From Sarcomyxa edulis (lineage: Eukaryota > Basidiomycota > Agaricomycetes > Agaricales > Mycenaceae), in contig QUOL01000005.1 in assembly GCA_009761415.1 (NCBI GenBank), forward strand, positions 806,001-870,000: a stretch of DNA of 64,000 nucleotides. The letters are read 5' to 3'. Positions 33,363 to 45,700 of this stretch are shown here, piece after piece. The notes beneath the pieces were generated by a model that was not told the DNA's origin, searched no databases, and saw only the letters and a list, made by a program, of their open reading frames with translations. How positions within the stretch are numbered: position 1 is the stretch's first letter; every line of letters starts with the position of its first letter. Made by a program: the position numbers and the translations under genes.

Positions 33363-36053
33363 TCATGCGAAGAGGCCTACGATGATAGGCTGCAGCTTGC
33401 CATCCCGGATAGCCTGGACAAGAATTATGAGTATATGTATAGCGAACATGAAGAGGTGCACTTACTTCATGGACCAAAGAAACATTCTGGCCAATGGTCA
33501 CATCTTCCACACCGAGACCCTGCGCGAAACGAGAATAATTCTCGGATCCATGCATCCGGATGCCCAACGTCAACCGAACAAATTCGTACACTGGTCGGGT
33601 TTTGTTGAGGAATGCACTGGCAGGAGCGTCACCTCGAGCACCAGATAGGTACTCTCTTCGTAGACGGTCAAGAAGCTCAGTGGCCCGAGAAGCAACACGG
33701 GAACGGAACACGGGGATGGAAGTCAGAGCAGCACCGGCAGTGACAGCATCCACGAATGCGGGTCCAGTGAGGAAATCGACAAGGACAGTAGTACTAGATG
33801 CAGCAACCTTCTGCATCCGCTCGACAGCGTCCATGGTGCTGGTGCTCTCGAGAGTCTTTTGCATCACGCGACGAACTTTCGAAGACACAAGCGTGAGTTC
33901 GTCCTGAGACATCGCTGCAATAAAAATAGATCGCATCTCATCTGCGACGATTTCGTTGAGTCCAGCGAGCAAATCAGATTGAAGAGCGCGGAGATCCATG
34001 GCTGAGAAAGCGAGGACTCGATTAGAACACGTTCAGAAGGTTCATTGATGGTTCTTACCTTGGCAAAGGGCATATAAATACGATGCCGTTAACATAGTCA
34101 ACACTTCGAGGGAGTTGATTGTCGCACGGGCGGAAATCAAAGCCAGGGAGCTGATTGAGAAGATCAGTCAATAGACCCTTGATAAGAGTGGCACTAAAAG
34201 GAGATGCTTACTTGACAGCTTGATTGTGCATTTCGGCGGATTGAATGTGGGTCGACACTGGGTTGGCAAGATATCCGAGTTCTCCAACATAGGCTGCAGT
34301 AGCAATGTCAATACCTTTGCCGTGGTAGTTGAGCGAAGGATCTGTCGCAGCTAGGGAAGGGGGAAGACCACGGTTCATGGCGGGGTTGACAAGTTCTGCG
34401 CATTGAGCGAAAAGGAGTTTTCCGAGATGGTGGAGTGCAAGACGAGTCTTCTCCATAGCATTGGTGATGGCCATAGCCTGGAAATTGCCACCATTGTGAA
34501 CTGCATCCGCTTCTCCATCAATGAGAGGGTTGTCAGTCGCTAAATTAAAAAGAACAATCAGAAAGATATAAGGCAACGTTTGATGGAAAAATATTTACTC
34601 GAATTACACTCGACAGTGACAGTGGCCAAAGCCGAGAGAATATCTTCTATCTGAGGACCGATGAATTGAGGAGCCGTTCTCAAAGGATAACGGTCCTGAC
34701 GAAGGGTGCCGCTATCGTCTTCGATAGAAACTTCTTTCTCGTCTATCTGGGCTAGCTTGCTACCTTCCAACAAGTTCCAGATATTTTTCGCGGCCTCGAC
34801 CTGTGGTATAAAAGGTTAGCAATATGTGACACAGAAGCAAAGGAAGATTACGCGCCTGGCCTGGATGAGGACGGGCAATGTCGTGAATAAAGGGATCGAA
34901 TGATCCGCGGGTCCCAGCAAGCGCTTCCGTACCCATGGCCGTGCAGACCTGCGCCAAAAGAGCAAGATGCGCAGCGTCATTGAGCGCCAACGATGCAACA
35001 GATGCGGAGAACGCGGTGCCGTTGAGAATACCGAGATGTTCCTTGGATGCGAGAGGGATAGGTTCGATATTATGCGCAGCAAGTGCCTTGCGAGAGGACA
35101 CGATTTCACGGGCACCAAAAGCTGCGGGGCCATCGAAGACACGGATAGAAGGGTTACCTGTCAGTGTACCAGCAATGTAGGAGAGCGGGGATAGATCTTT
35201 GTATGACATAAGGATTTTTCTGATGGAAAAACAAGCCAATAGAAGGACGAACCTCCAGAAGCAGAGATACTTCCGCGTAGAGGTACCACTGGTGTGATAT
35301 TGGCCGAGATGAGACTCGACATCCTCTCGATGAGCTCCCAGCGCACACCAGAATGACCTCTGATCAAAGAATTCATACGAATGAGCATTGCACCTCGGAC
35401 CCAAGACTCAGGCATGCTCGTCGAGCTAAGAGGGTCAAGCAAAGGTAGGGCATCGAGAGGCTTTGTCGATGAGGGTAAAACTCCGCTCTGCTGATGTTGC
35501 AGGAGAGCCTGTCCCAAGGCCAAAGGCTGGTCTGTGCGAGTGTCAGCTATTGAGATCGACTGATCAGTTCAAGGTCGGTGAAAACGATGAACAAAGTGCA
35601 TACCACTGCCCCCAAATCCAGTAGAAACTCCGTAGACAGATAAACCGGCATCTATTTTGTCGGCGATAGTCTTGCGACTCTTAGCTACTCGGTCTTTGAT
35701 TCTTGGAGAGCTATCCAGCGTCACAGAGGCGTGATAGCGCGCTGCTGCAGTGACAGCGGCAATGGAGAGGGTCTGGCCATCAACAGTGACGGACTTGCCG
35801 TTCCTAGAATAACTCATCAATGATTATACGATCCTCACACAAATGGCACTCACTTGTAGGCCTCGAGTTCCTTGTAGGAATTGACGAATCTCTCGAGCAA
35901 AGTCGATGACTTTGATGACGATGAAGTTGTCGAGACGCTAGCGCCTGTGACTTTCATGACACCGTTAACGCCATCGACAATAACGGGTACCGATGCCCTT
36001 TTGGAAGCGTAGATGGCAGTAGACGAACGGATTTCCGAGGTCAAGACAGTCAT
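33363..36053 (-). CDS. pal1: Phenylalanine ammonia-lyase
   Basis: About nine exons, with the start at [20 protein letters not shown]. Family blocks in order are [42 protein letters not shown], then GSISASG spliced to [17 protein letters not shown]. The Ala-Ser-Gly triplet forms the MIO electrophile. Later blocks are [58 protein letters not shown] and [18 protein letters not shown]. The last exon gives [16 protein letters not shown]. The enzyme removes ammonia from L-phenylalanine (often tyrosine too in fungi) to give cinnamate, mainly for use of the amino acid as carbon or nitrogen source. One intron cuts the codon right after the MIO triplet. Length, about 740 residues, is normal. Confidence 0.95.
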
Positions 36054-36130
36054 GATATGTATATCTGGAGTGAATCTGTGAATTGGAAAGGGAGAGTGAA
36101 GATGACTTTTGACGAACCACATCTCGAGTC

Positions 36131-36138
36131 TTTAAATA
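36131..36138 (-). promoter_or_regulatory. TATA box of the phenylalanine ammonia-lyase gene
   Basis: Reads TATTTAAA on the minus strand, 78 bp upstream of the chosen ATG at 36053. Confidence 0.5.
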
Positions 36139-37771
36139 CGCTGAGAGTCTATACCTGGGAGAGAGATTGGGATTCCAGATTGGATACTGCACAGTGCATA
36201 GGAGTCGTCGCTAAACGTTCGATCGCACAATGAAATCTGTAGATGAGATCCGCCCAAGAACGGATATTGATCATCAATGTTCTGTTTCAAGTTCATGCCT
36301 CTGCGGCCGTTTGCGCCATATGGCCGGCTACAAACTCGGAAGGAATAGAGATTTGTTCGCGCGAAAGATGGCGGGGCACCGTATTCCATGCGAAAGTTCT
36401 GAGATATGGATGGTATCCAATTTCGATATTCAAGACCTTCCTAGAACGACGAACGTAAGTGGTAGAAAGCAAAGGCCGATGTGTGACCGTGACCTATATT
36501 TTTTGGGCTCCGCCACATAATTCTTACTCCGCCAGGGAAGCTCCGAGTCCGTGTCTACAGCATCACTGGCTTTTTGGACTCGGACTCTGACAGCAACCTT
36601 AACAGCCTTGGTGCCAATTCCTGTGCAAAACGAAAGGGTAAACGCTTCATATGAGCGTCCATAGCGCCAGGAGGAGCGTCAAGCTTGGTTCCTAGACTGC
36701 ACTGCTTCATATCTTCGACCTCACACTCTGACTCAAACTCGTATCGTATCCCGTCAATGACTCAACCATTTTCTTGCTTCCGTCCACCCTGAAACTAAGT
36801 CCTAGATATTTTATTGATCCTTGTTCTCGAACGAGTCAAATCAGTACTGCCACTTGGATCCGTGTACATGAACCCACTGGCTTTCCCGGAAATCACTTAT
36901 CGTCTGTCCAGATGACTCGGAACAGTCTGTGTCTATCGTAGACACCTGGGTACACCCGCAATTGGGCGCTTGACGTCACTGTATGTTACTTCACTTCTTC
37001 AGCCATCTATTCCACTTGTTGTCGTTGACATTGTCGAACGATAGTGACTTCGGACCTAGACGTGAACACGCGAACCCGGGATAATCTTTTCTAGATGCCT
37101 TTCGGAGTTCAGCCTTGTGCTAGGTCTTACTGGGTCCGTAAATGAGCAATTCCGGCTGACACGGATACGCACCACCATCAGCTTGGAATTCCGGTTCTTA
37201 CAACATCAAGACACTGCGTTTGTACGTGACTCTTGTTTTCTCACCCCCAAACGGAACGGACTAAACAAAAGAGCGCCACGAAATCGCGGACAAGGGGCGC
37301 AGCCCTGTTCTACGAGAATAGATCGACAATATTGTGTGGCATGACGATATTATGTTACGGACATAGTCGTAAATTCTACGTCGCTCGTTATCCATCGCAT
37401 CCCTGAAGATCATGGAATGAATACAGTATCTGTTGTTTCTGAGACAATCTCGAGACGATCTCTTTCGAACGGTCTCAATTTCTTTGGGTGGTCTAGGGTA
37501 CGGCGTACGCAAGTACTTATGGAGTCCCTTCACAACCCTAATTCGCGTGGCTTTCTCATTGTGCTCGCCACGATCTAGGCTCGGGTTCCTCGGTCTGTAA
37601 GAAAGACACAATCTAAGCGCTATGCACGCTTAGCGTCGGCTTAGCGAGTAGAAAGGCACCCGGATGCAAGGGCCAATCCCAAAGGATTGTGGCGTGAGAA
37701 CATAGTCTAGATTAGCCATCCGCGCAAGTGGCTGTGCCAAATCTTTCCTCTACCTCTCGTGCGCTATAGAA
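36139..37771. other. Intergenic, 1.6 kb between divergent genes
   Basis: Lies between the PAL promoter and FCF1. Only chance frames were seen and no repeat was recognised. Confidence 0.4.
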
Positions 37772-38709
37772 ATGGTACGCATATCCTCTCCGTTGTATCA
37801 CCATCGTGAAGGTCTCCTACGAGTCTCTGATAGATTTTGCATTCTTTCCTGATGTGTAGGGAAAGGCCAAGAAAACACGCAAGTTCGCAGCCGTTAAGCG
37901 GATGCTGAACCCAAACGATGCGCGGCTGTTCGTAGAGCTCCACCACATATTTATGGACAGTTCACTGAATGGTACTCCAGAAAGGAAAATCAATTGAAAC
38001 AGAAAAAGAAGGAGGAAGAGGAGAAGCAAAAAGCTGTTCGCCGAATGTACGCTTGACCATCTTTTCTTTTGAGAACTGTCAACTTACCCCTTATGTGGCT
38101 ATCTCTTCTATCTAGACCTCAGATCGCATCATCTCTTTTCCTGGCCCACAACACTGCACTCGTTCCTCCATACAGGGTCCTCATCGATACCAATTTCATC
38201 AATTTCAGTCTCCAAAACAAGCTGGAACTCGTCAGTGGGATGATGGATTGTCTGTATGCAAAATGTACGACGGTTACACCCATACCAGTCTCTCTATGCA
38301 GAGCAATACCCTGAAAGTACTCTACATTTCTAGGTATACCTTGCGTCACGGATTGCGTGATGGCCGAGTTAGAAAAGCTGGGTCATCGGTATCGCGTAGC
38401 ACTCCGGTATGTCGACTACTTTTCCCAGCCATGTGTCGTCTCTTCACCCCCACGTTCATCAACTCATGCACCCACGTCCACAGCATAGCCCGTGATCCAC
38501 GTTTCGAGCGCCTTCCTTGTTCCCACACGGGAACCTATGCTGATGACTGTCTGGTCCAACGAGTAACGGCTCATAAATGTTTTATCGTCGCTACTTGCGA
38601 CAGAGAGCTACGGCGCCGTATCCGCCAAATCCCGGGGGTGCCGCTTATGTATATTGTCCGGAGGCGATACGCTATCGAAAGATTACCGGATCAGGGTGCT
38701 CCAAGTTAA
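37772..38709 (+). CDS. fcf1: FCF1/UTP24 PIN-domain endonuclease of 18S rRNA maturation
   Basis: The first coding exon is only the ATG (37772-37774). The intron gtacgc...tag leads to [20 protein letters not shown]. Further exons give a basic helix, then [91 protein letters not shown] and [20 protein letters not shown]. The end is [20 protein letters not shown] then GAPS. The aspartates of DTNF, TDCVMAE, ADDC and TCDRE are the PIN active-site set. FCF1 is a core SSU processome nuclease that cleaves pre-rRNA in the nucleolus. The match to known FCF1 is end to end. Confidence 0.95.
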
Positions 38710-39001
38710 CCTCAGGTCCTTTCTCTATCGGTCCATATTTGGTTTCCTTGTCGTTCCTGTAGCCTCTTAACGCCACTTGTATGTAGATTACCTGTGAGTT
38801 ACTATCAGGTTCGCTTCCACTCAGATCTTACAGAACTAACAATGTCTGGACAGTTTAATTCGAGCTTTACTGTGCTACTCGGTCAATATCACGGCTGAAT
38901 CCAGCTACAAATAGCGATTCCACTAATCATACCACGACTCCTTTCCTACTCATGACTTTACATCATGTCTCCTCCGTCCTAAGCTTACTCCTCGACTGAT
39001 T

Positions 39002-39252
39002 ATGTTCAGAACCTCTCAGAAGTTCTACCGAGCGTTCTGGTCATCACGGTTGATTGCAACTATTGTGTGCGTGAGTGAGTCTTTCGGATCTACTTCTTTG
39101 ATCACTAGCTTCTGCTTTTTATATCCTTAGGTATATGTGCGTGTGTCTTTCTAGGGGATCTACGCACGCCGATTGATTCGGAGAAGATTGAATCATACAC
39201 CAATGACAAGCACGATTCGATCCTCGAATCTCGTGGGGACACAGGAAGTTAG
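39002..39252 (+). CDS. Possible small spliced protein
   Basis: The exon MFRTSQKFYRAFWSSRLIAT plus IVC, joined across an intron (gtgagtgag to tttctag), gives GDLRTPIDSEKIESYTND and KHDSILESRGDTGS before a stop, about 55 residues. One hydrophobic stretch precedes a charged tail. No family recognised. It could be a chance frame. Confidence 0.25.
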
Positions 39253-39741
39253 TTCTCCAGGAAACCCGTGCCTCTCTCTGGGGTATTCACTAGCTTCCGA
39301 TCTGCTAATTTGTCCTCAAAAAATCCTTATCATGTCTTTCTAGGTCTGTGCTTCTCTGCGTTGCATAATTAAAGTCGCGTGCGTAGTCTGTCGACTTCTT
39401 CGAAATGAATGGAAGCAATGTTGACATTTTGAATAAACTTTTGAACCACGAAGCGCGTTGAGAATTCAACTGGGTGTACATCACGACGGAGTATCACAAT
39501 CTCATCAGGGTCAGTGTGTTATCGACATACACTCGTGGGCACGATGGGAGGTGATTCCTCGTAGAAAAGCTTTAGGAAACGATTCTGATGAGAACGTGAT
39601 TTCATTACAGCAGGTGGAAGCAATAAAGTATCAATACACTTAATTCCGACCATCTATGCACTTGTGTACCCACGGAAAAATCCCGAGTCGTCTAAAGCGC
39701 TAAGCAACATCTCAAAACACCCAAGACAATGTTCACCGTCA

Positions 39742-40056
39742 CTATAAGGGGACACCGGGTTGCTTGGGCGGGAGGACGCGAGATGCACATGAGATACGGA
39801 TGTTGTTGACAAGGCGTCGGTGATATTTGCCAATATCATCTGTATCTTGAGTCAGTCCGAGGTATGGATCACGCTGCGGCTTGTATTGCCAATAAGGAGC
39901 ACGGTCTCGCGTGGTAATAATGGGAAAGACATGCTGTATGGAAAAGATGTACGTCAGATATACGAAGTTGAAAGAAGTCAGAGAGGCGCTCACCGGCCGG
40001 GACCCGACAGGCTTTTGAGGGGTCCGATTACAAGTATATCTTTCATCAGACAACAT
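39742..40056 (-). CDS. Small protein of unknown function
   Basis: A frame of 104 residues, or 84 if the in-frame 60-nt intron (gtgagc...tacag) is removed. The second part (HVFPIITTRDRAPYWQYKPQ, RDPYLGLTQDTDDIGKYHRR, LVNNIRISCASRVLPPKQPG) is compact, charged and tyrosine-rich like a real small subunit. I cannot name the family. It may be a mitochondrial or complex-associated small protein, but that is a guess. Confidence 0.4.
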   Translation of the reverse strand: MLSDERYTCNRTPQKPVGSRPVSASLTSFNFVYLTYIFSIQHVFPIITTRDRAPYWQYKPQRDPYLGLTQDTDDIGKYHRRLVNNIRISCASRVLPPKQPGVPL

Positions 40057-40487
40057 CAGACAGAACTTTTCATTCCTTTCACTGTAGCTAAACTGTACTC
40101 AACTTAGTTGTGATCAAACTCGTCAGCCTGAGAGTGACGAAGAAACCTGGATACTTGTACTATAGCTATGTCTGGATTCGAACTTGGAAGCAGAGCACGG
40201 TTATGGATTGAGATAGAAACTTCAAAGATAGTCTTCGGTACGTTGTCGGTACGCAGCTAGCATTGACGGCGAGTTTCTGATAGTTTGATAGCAAGTGGTT
40301 TGTTCGTCTGCAATGACATACATCCAAGTGCCGCAATGCCGAGCGTGGGAACCCCAGCGCGTCGCTCTTGGACTCGGACGCGTCTTGCAAAGTTCGTGCA
40401 GACTCGAACTTGAAGCTTCCATTGTTCCCATCCTCAGCCTGACAAGAACATATAGATCCTCCGAAAATACATCTACAGCAGATTTCT

Positions 40488-42234
40488 ATGGCGAAAGAAG
40501 AAGATGTTCTCCATAATACCTATCAGTATGCGTGGTCGGCGAAATCAGACATATCTCTCGAGGAATTTCTGACAAAGGTCTGCATCACTCAATAACGGCT
40601 TGATATATTTCCCTCTGACTACCGTCCACATGTATAGTACAAACCTTCCATGGTCCAGAATGATGGTACAAAGCCTGTGAGCATTGTCGTCTTTCCACGC
40701 GTTGTGCATCGGGTTGAATCACATTCTTAGTGGATTTGGGTCAGGGGGAACTCGCCTTACTTGGAAGACAAAGATACGGCCGCTGCCACAGAAGAAGCAA
40801 GCGAATATCGTATGTATGTTTCCTATATGCGAATATCACCTTGATTCATTCTCGAAAATCCCAGTGAAAGAGGTTACAGAGCAGATCCAAAGTATTGCAG
40901 TGAGTCCCTGATCTACACGGTCATAACCGACGTGACTGGACTAATCTAGCCTCGGTAGAACGACCCTTCCATTCCTACCCGCTCAAATAAGAAAACCGGT
41001 GCTAAGAGCAAGAAAGAACTGCGAGAGAAGGTACCGTGGTATCGTTGGTCGTACAGGCACGCTCTTCATGAGTACAATTTAGGTACAAGCCGAGGCGAGA
41101 GAGAAACTCGAAGAAATCTCCGTTCGTCACGGCTATGTTTCTGGGAAATGGCATGTTGTTTCTCCAATAGCGCACCCGGCAGGAAGCTCATTCCTTGTAT
41201 CGAATTCGATAGGTTGATATTCGCTTCGTCTGCGAACGTGGATATGATTTGGAGCAAGCTAGCTAGTTCGTGAATTTTAATTTTATTGTGCCTTTGCTGA
41301 TATGATAGACTTCAGCTTCCTTGGTCTCCGGACCACTTGCATCTACGCCAGCATTTCTAGCCAAAGTTAGCACCCCAACTTCATCTATATAAATTCGTCT
41401 AAAGATACACGAACCAACATTCAGGTAGCGACGTCCCCGGAGGAAGAAAATCCGAACTATCAGCACGTTATCTGCGTCTACATGCCCAATGTGTACGATA
41501 AGGAAGCTGTTACTGAGGCCAGTATAGAGCTAATCGTTGTCGCCCTTGAACTGATGGCGATAACTTATATAGGTGATGAAGGTTCTACTGCGAAACCACG
41601 GAATGAATCTAACGGGTGTAAAGTCAGACCTATACACCGCTGTAGGTACGTTGTTCGTCAGATCTCACAAGTGTCGAAATTCTTACCGAATGCTAGGAAT
41701 CGATAGCAAACATCCCAGCGGTGTTTCCTCCACGGTTCGTAGGACTTACAAATGAGATCCATCTTTGCTCACTTATCGTTCTTGAACAAACAGGTGTGGA
41801 AAAATACGGCACTCCTGAAGGACACCGAAATCAAAGTAAGTCGTAGGAATCTGATACAACGAGTCTTACGACCAACAAAACCTCACGCGTGGCATCAGGA
41901 GCTCAAACAGACATTCTTTGTTGAGCTTGAGGCAGCCAAAGCTAATACAGTCATCAAACCCGTTCCATCGTCTACAGATGACACAACCAAGGACAGCGCC
42001 ACAGTTGCTACATCCAAACCCAAACCAAGACCCAAAAAGAAGGTCATGGAAGATCCTTTTGCTTCGGACAGTGGGAACGAAAGCGACGAGGAGCCCAAGA
42101 AAAATGCAGAGACTAAGAGCAAACTCAAGAAACCCGTGGCAGCTAACTCAAAGAGGGCCAAGGACTCGGACGACGAGGATCAGTCATCAGAAGAGGAACG
42201 GCCGAAGAAGAAAAGGACCACCACTAAGAAGTGA
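40488..42234 (+). CDS. DUF1917 (Bles03/C11orf68-like) protein
   Basis: Many short exons. The start is MAKEEDVLHNTYQYAWSAK. Joined exons give PWIWVRGNSPYLEDKD, AREKLEEISVRHGYVSGK, then WLIFASSANVDMIWSKLA, SLVSGPLASTPAFLAK, then VATSPEEENPNYQHVICVYM and PNVYDKEAVTE. Next come VMKVLLRNHGMNLTGVKSDL, YTAVGIDSKHPSG, and a Lys/Glu/Ser-rich tail with DSDDEDQSSEEE and a basic end. SGKW(L)IF, the W-x-K helix, the AKV strand and the QHVICVY strand match the DUF1917 fold, which resembles the eIF4E cap-binding fold. Function is not established. The disordered charged tail is an addition typical of fungal members. One intron must start with GC (see findings). Confidence 0.8.
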
Positions 42235-42719
42235 CCTATCCTCGGTCTTCGGCTGATGTCTCAAGACGAATCTTTGGAGTGTGGCCTTCTTTTGATGATA
42301 GCGAACTGTATTCCGACTTGACAGGCACTCAATACTCATTGATTGAATTCAACCGTTGCACGTACGTCCAACATCTCATGTAGGCAATCCAGACGTGTGC
42401 TTTGATTTATTGCTTGACGGTGTGAAGGAGGTTATAAAGGTTCTGCACATGGAAATCAGGCTCAAGATGTGTCATATCATGCGTGTGTATGATCCAGACG
42501 TTGTGAATGGTCTTGATTGAGTACCTTCGTATCCACATGCGTGCATAATAACAGCTTTTGTCTCCTGCCTCACCTCAAACGACAACCATGAGTGATTACT
42601 ACTGAGTAGCTTCGAAGTAGCTTGAAATAATCAAATACTGGCAGTGCCTCGAGATAATTTACAGATCGTTATACAGGTAACTATGATTGGTATGCAGCCA
42701 AATGGATTGCAAAATTCTC
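42235..42719. other. Intergenic between convergent genes
   Basis: About 480 bp separating the ends of two convergent genes. It should hold both polyadenylation regions. No feature recognised. Confidence 0.4.
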
Positions 42720-45700
42720 CTACAAGGATGCGCTTGTCCGCAACTTTTGTTTTTTCGTCTTCCTACCGTGCGATTCGCCATCGTCGACGGGATCAGTCGT
42801 CCGAGTCCTCTTCACGCCACGACTAGCCTTCTTGCGTCGACCTTTAGTCTTGATATCTTCATCAGGTGACTCTTGATCGGCTTCGGGTTTATAGGCAGCA
42901 GCATCTTTGCTCAGTCGTTTGCTTCTTCTGATTTTGAGATGTGCGCTGGCCGAAGGAGGTTCTGGTGGTGCCATATCGCCTTTCTCGCCTTTTTCTTCCG
43001 TAGTAGGTGAAGGTCTGCGGCGTTTCGCTTTTGGCGCTTGGTCTTCGTCCGTCAAATCGCTCTCTGAGATAGAACCAGATGTGAAAGAGCCGAATGGAGA
43101 CCCATGCTTTTTGAGGATAGACCCATTTGATGTCGAAGTCGATCCAGCAGCAGATATAGGTGCTCTTGAGATGGACGATGCAGCAGGTGAACGGATGGAT
43201 GCAGCGGAGGTACGGGGAGATCCCAGAGCACTTCCAGAGTCAATACCAGCCACTGAGAGCCTCGTCAATGTCGTCTTGTCAACGGCAGACTTTCGAGGAG
43301 CTCTACGAACATTTTCGCCCGGTTGAGGAAGGTAAAATACCTCTTGTTCTCGAAGTAGGTCCACTCCCACAAGCTGCCGCAGGATACCAATCAAATAGGA
43401 GTTGAATTCAAGCGCATCAAGGTCGGATATCATCCGTTCACTATCCTCAATTGTGGCGTCGCCGTGGTCCTCAATCTCTTCTTCTTCCATCAGTTCAATG
43501 TCTACAAGTGAACATCCAGGGACTAGGAAACAAACGCGCGGTCCACCTTCTTCTCTGGGCAAACTTATTCTGTGGTAACGACAATTCGATCTAGTCACCG
43601 GTGAGCTCGAGGAAGGCACAGATCGCTGTGAAATGGCTCGAGAGACCTGAGAAGGGGTAGGCTGTGAGGCGTTTGGTTGAGAAGGCTTAGGTTGAGAAGA
43701 GCTTAGATCAACGGTCTGGTCCTGCGGCTGGACAAGGGACGGGGTTCGTGTTAATTGCCGATGTGTTTGGTCTTGGAGTGTATGGGACGGCGGAGGGTGC
43801 TGATGTAGGTAAGCAGCCGGACGATTATGTGAATGGTTATGAAGGAGGGGAGGAGGTGGCAATTTAGGTTTGACGATGTTGCTCTCGACTCGGTCCAAGG
43901 TGGGTGACGGTTGTAGTACTAGCGACGAATCAATGCTTGGTGTGTTTGAGGCAATAGAAGAGGCACGGGAGGAGTCTTGACTTCCAGGCTGTAGCATCCT
44001 TGAAGCCGCACTCGCACTAGAAGTCACAGATCGACTATCATCGGATGTATTGGAGCGCTTTTTGGAATTATCGTCACGTTCAAGGGCTTCCTCCTTGCCC
44101 TTGCCCTTGCCCTTGCCCTTGCCCGTAGTCGAAGACTTGATCCGATTGATTTTGGTAAACGAGCGCGTGAGACGAGAGGGACCAATTTCAGAGTCTCTCT
44201 TGCGTTTCGATCCACGTGCTCTATCCACAGGCGTCTCGGCATCGACGACGGCAGTGACACTCGAAGCGGCTAATTCGGTGGTCTCCTTGTTCATGTTTTG
44301 GCCAGGAGATGTTCCTTGTAAATCCTGGATTGGAGTCACGCCTGCGACGTCCTTCAATTCCTGATCGGGACTATGACCGGATTAGGCACATTAGAGGACG
44401 GTAACAACTTGCGGACTTACTTTTCGTTCTGGGCAGGGTGATCTTTGTCACTACTGTCACTACTATCCTCATTTGAATCAGGGTCGTCAATGGGGCCAGG
44501 AGCGACCGCACTATCATTACCCATCAAAGTGAAGGGATCTATCTCATCCACACCGTCTTCAGCGGATTCCACCTGCGGCACATCGTGATCGTTGTTGCCG
44601 AAAGGTATATCGCGCTTTGTCTTGGCGTCTTCGTCATTGCTGAGACTTCGAGTGGAAGTTCCCTGGTTGTTTGGGGTAGTGTCAGATTCTATATGGCTCA
44701 AGATATCAATATCCAATTTCTCGTCGTGCTCGGGGGATGTGACAGCAGTTTCCGATTGTTCTTTGTCCTGTGTAGTTGAAGCTGAGGAGAGAGAATTATC
44801 GTTTTCCTCCTCTGAAGGGTCTTCTTGGGGGTCTTTTGCTTGATTTATGAATTCCGTCCCAGGAGTGGAGAGGCTGTATGGATAAGGGTCTGCGAAAAGG
44901 ATGGGGTCGGTAGATTTACGTGTCATTATGACAGTATCTCCAACTGGCACAGCAGGAGACCTATGAAGAAGTCTGGGTTTGGCTTCGGAAGTATGCTCGA
45001 CTGCAAAGGGATCAACAGGGTGGACTGATACGATAGACGCCGACATATCCGTTTCTAGGTCAGGTAGCTGCCTCGCATCGCCTGACCGTTCTTCAGGTGA
45101 AACCGCGTTATCCAGTGGGGGGTCGTCTTCTACAACGTGGGTCGCCATCTCCTGGTCAGACGGTGAATCAACCTGGATTACGAAAGGAGACTCCAAGGTC
45201 GCTGATTCTTCGACTGTAATCGATGAAGTGCCTTCCAGCTCAATGGCCTCAATCGACTGCTCTGGAGAATCTGGTGCAGAACCAGCTCCTGGAGTAAATA
45301 GACCGCTGGAACTCATCTCTGCGACAGATTGCTGCACTTGTAATGATTTTGAAATTGCATCAGGGACAGCCAGCGATATGGGCGTTGGTCTTCCATCATC
45401 ACTGGGAGTCACGAGAATCAGAGTGGGAGAGCCAGGCGTACTTAGGTTGGGCGAGCCATGGACAGGAGTATGAGGGCGGCTAGTAGGATCTGGGACACTG
45501 GGATCAGCGGAAACAGGCATAGGGACTGCGTTGTTGATGGGAGATAGGCGCGTGATCGAAGCAGGACCGTCGAAATCCACCGGCCCTTTGACTTCTGCGT
45601 CAGCTAAATCTGTCGATTTCAAAGGTGGACTACCTGAGGCCTCAGAGACCGGGGTCAATGGCAAGGTCACGCCACGAGAATCAACATCGGTGACCACAAC

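Noticed and set aside
20718..36053. Possible secondary-metabolite cluster (methyltransferase-like enzyme, FAD oxidase, PAL)
   Set aside because: The genes are separated by housekeeping genes and belong to unrelated primary pathways. No synthase is present.
40150..40440. tRNA-like B-box strings (GATTCGAAC, ACTCGAAC)
   Set aside because: No matching A box or cloverleaf could be folded around them.
44024..44260. Frame with an Arg-Ala run on the minus strand
   Set aside because: It is another frame of the Gly-Lys repeat (six-base units) in the large acidic protein gene.
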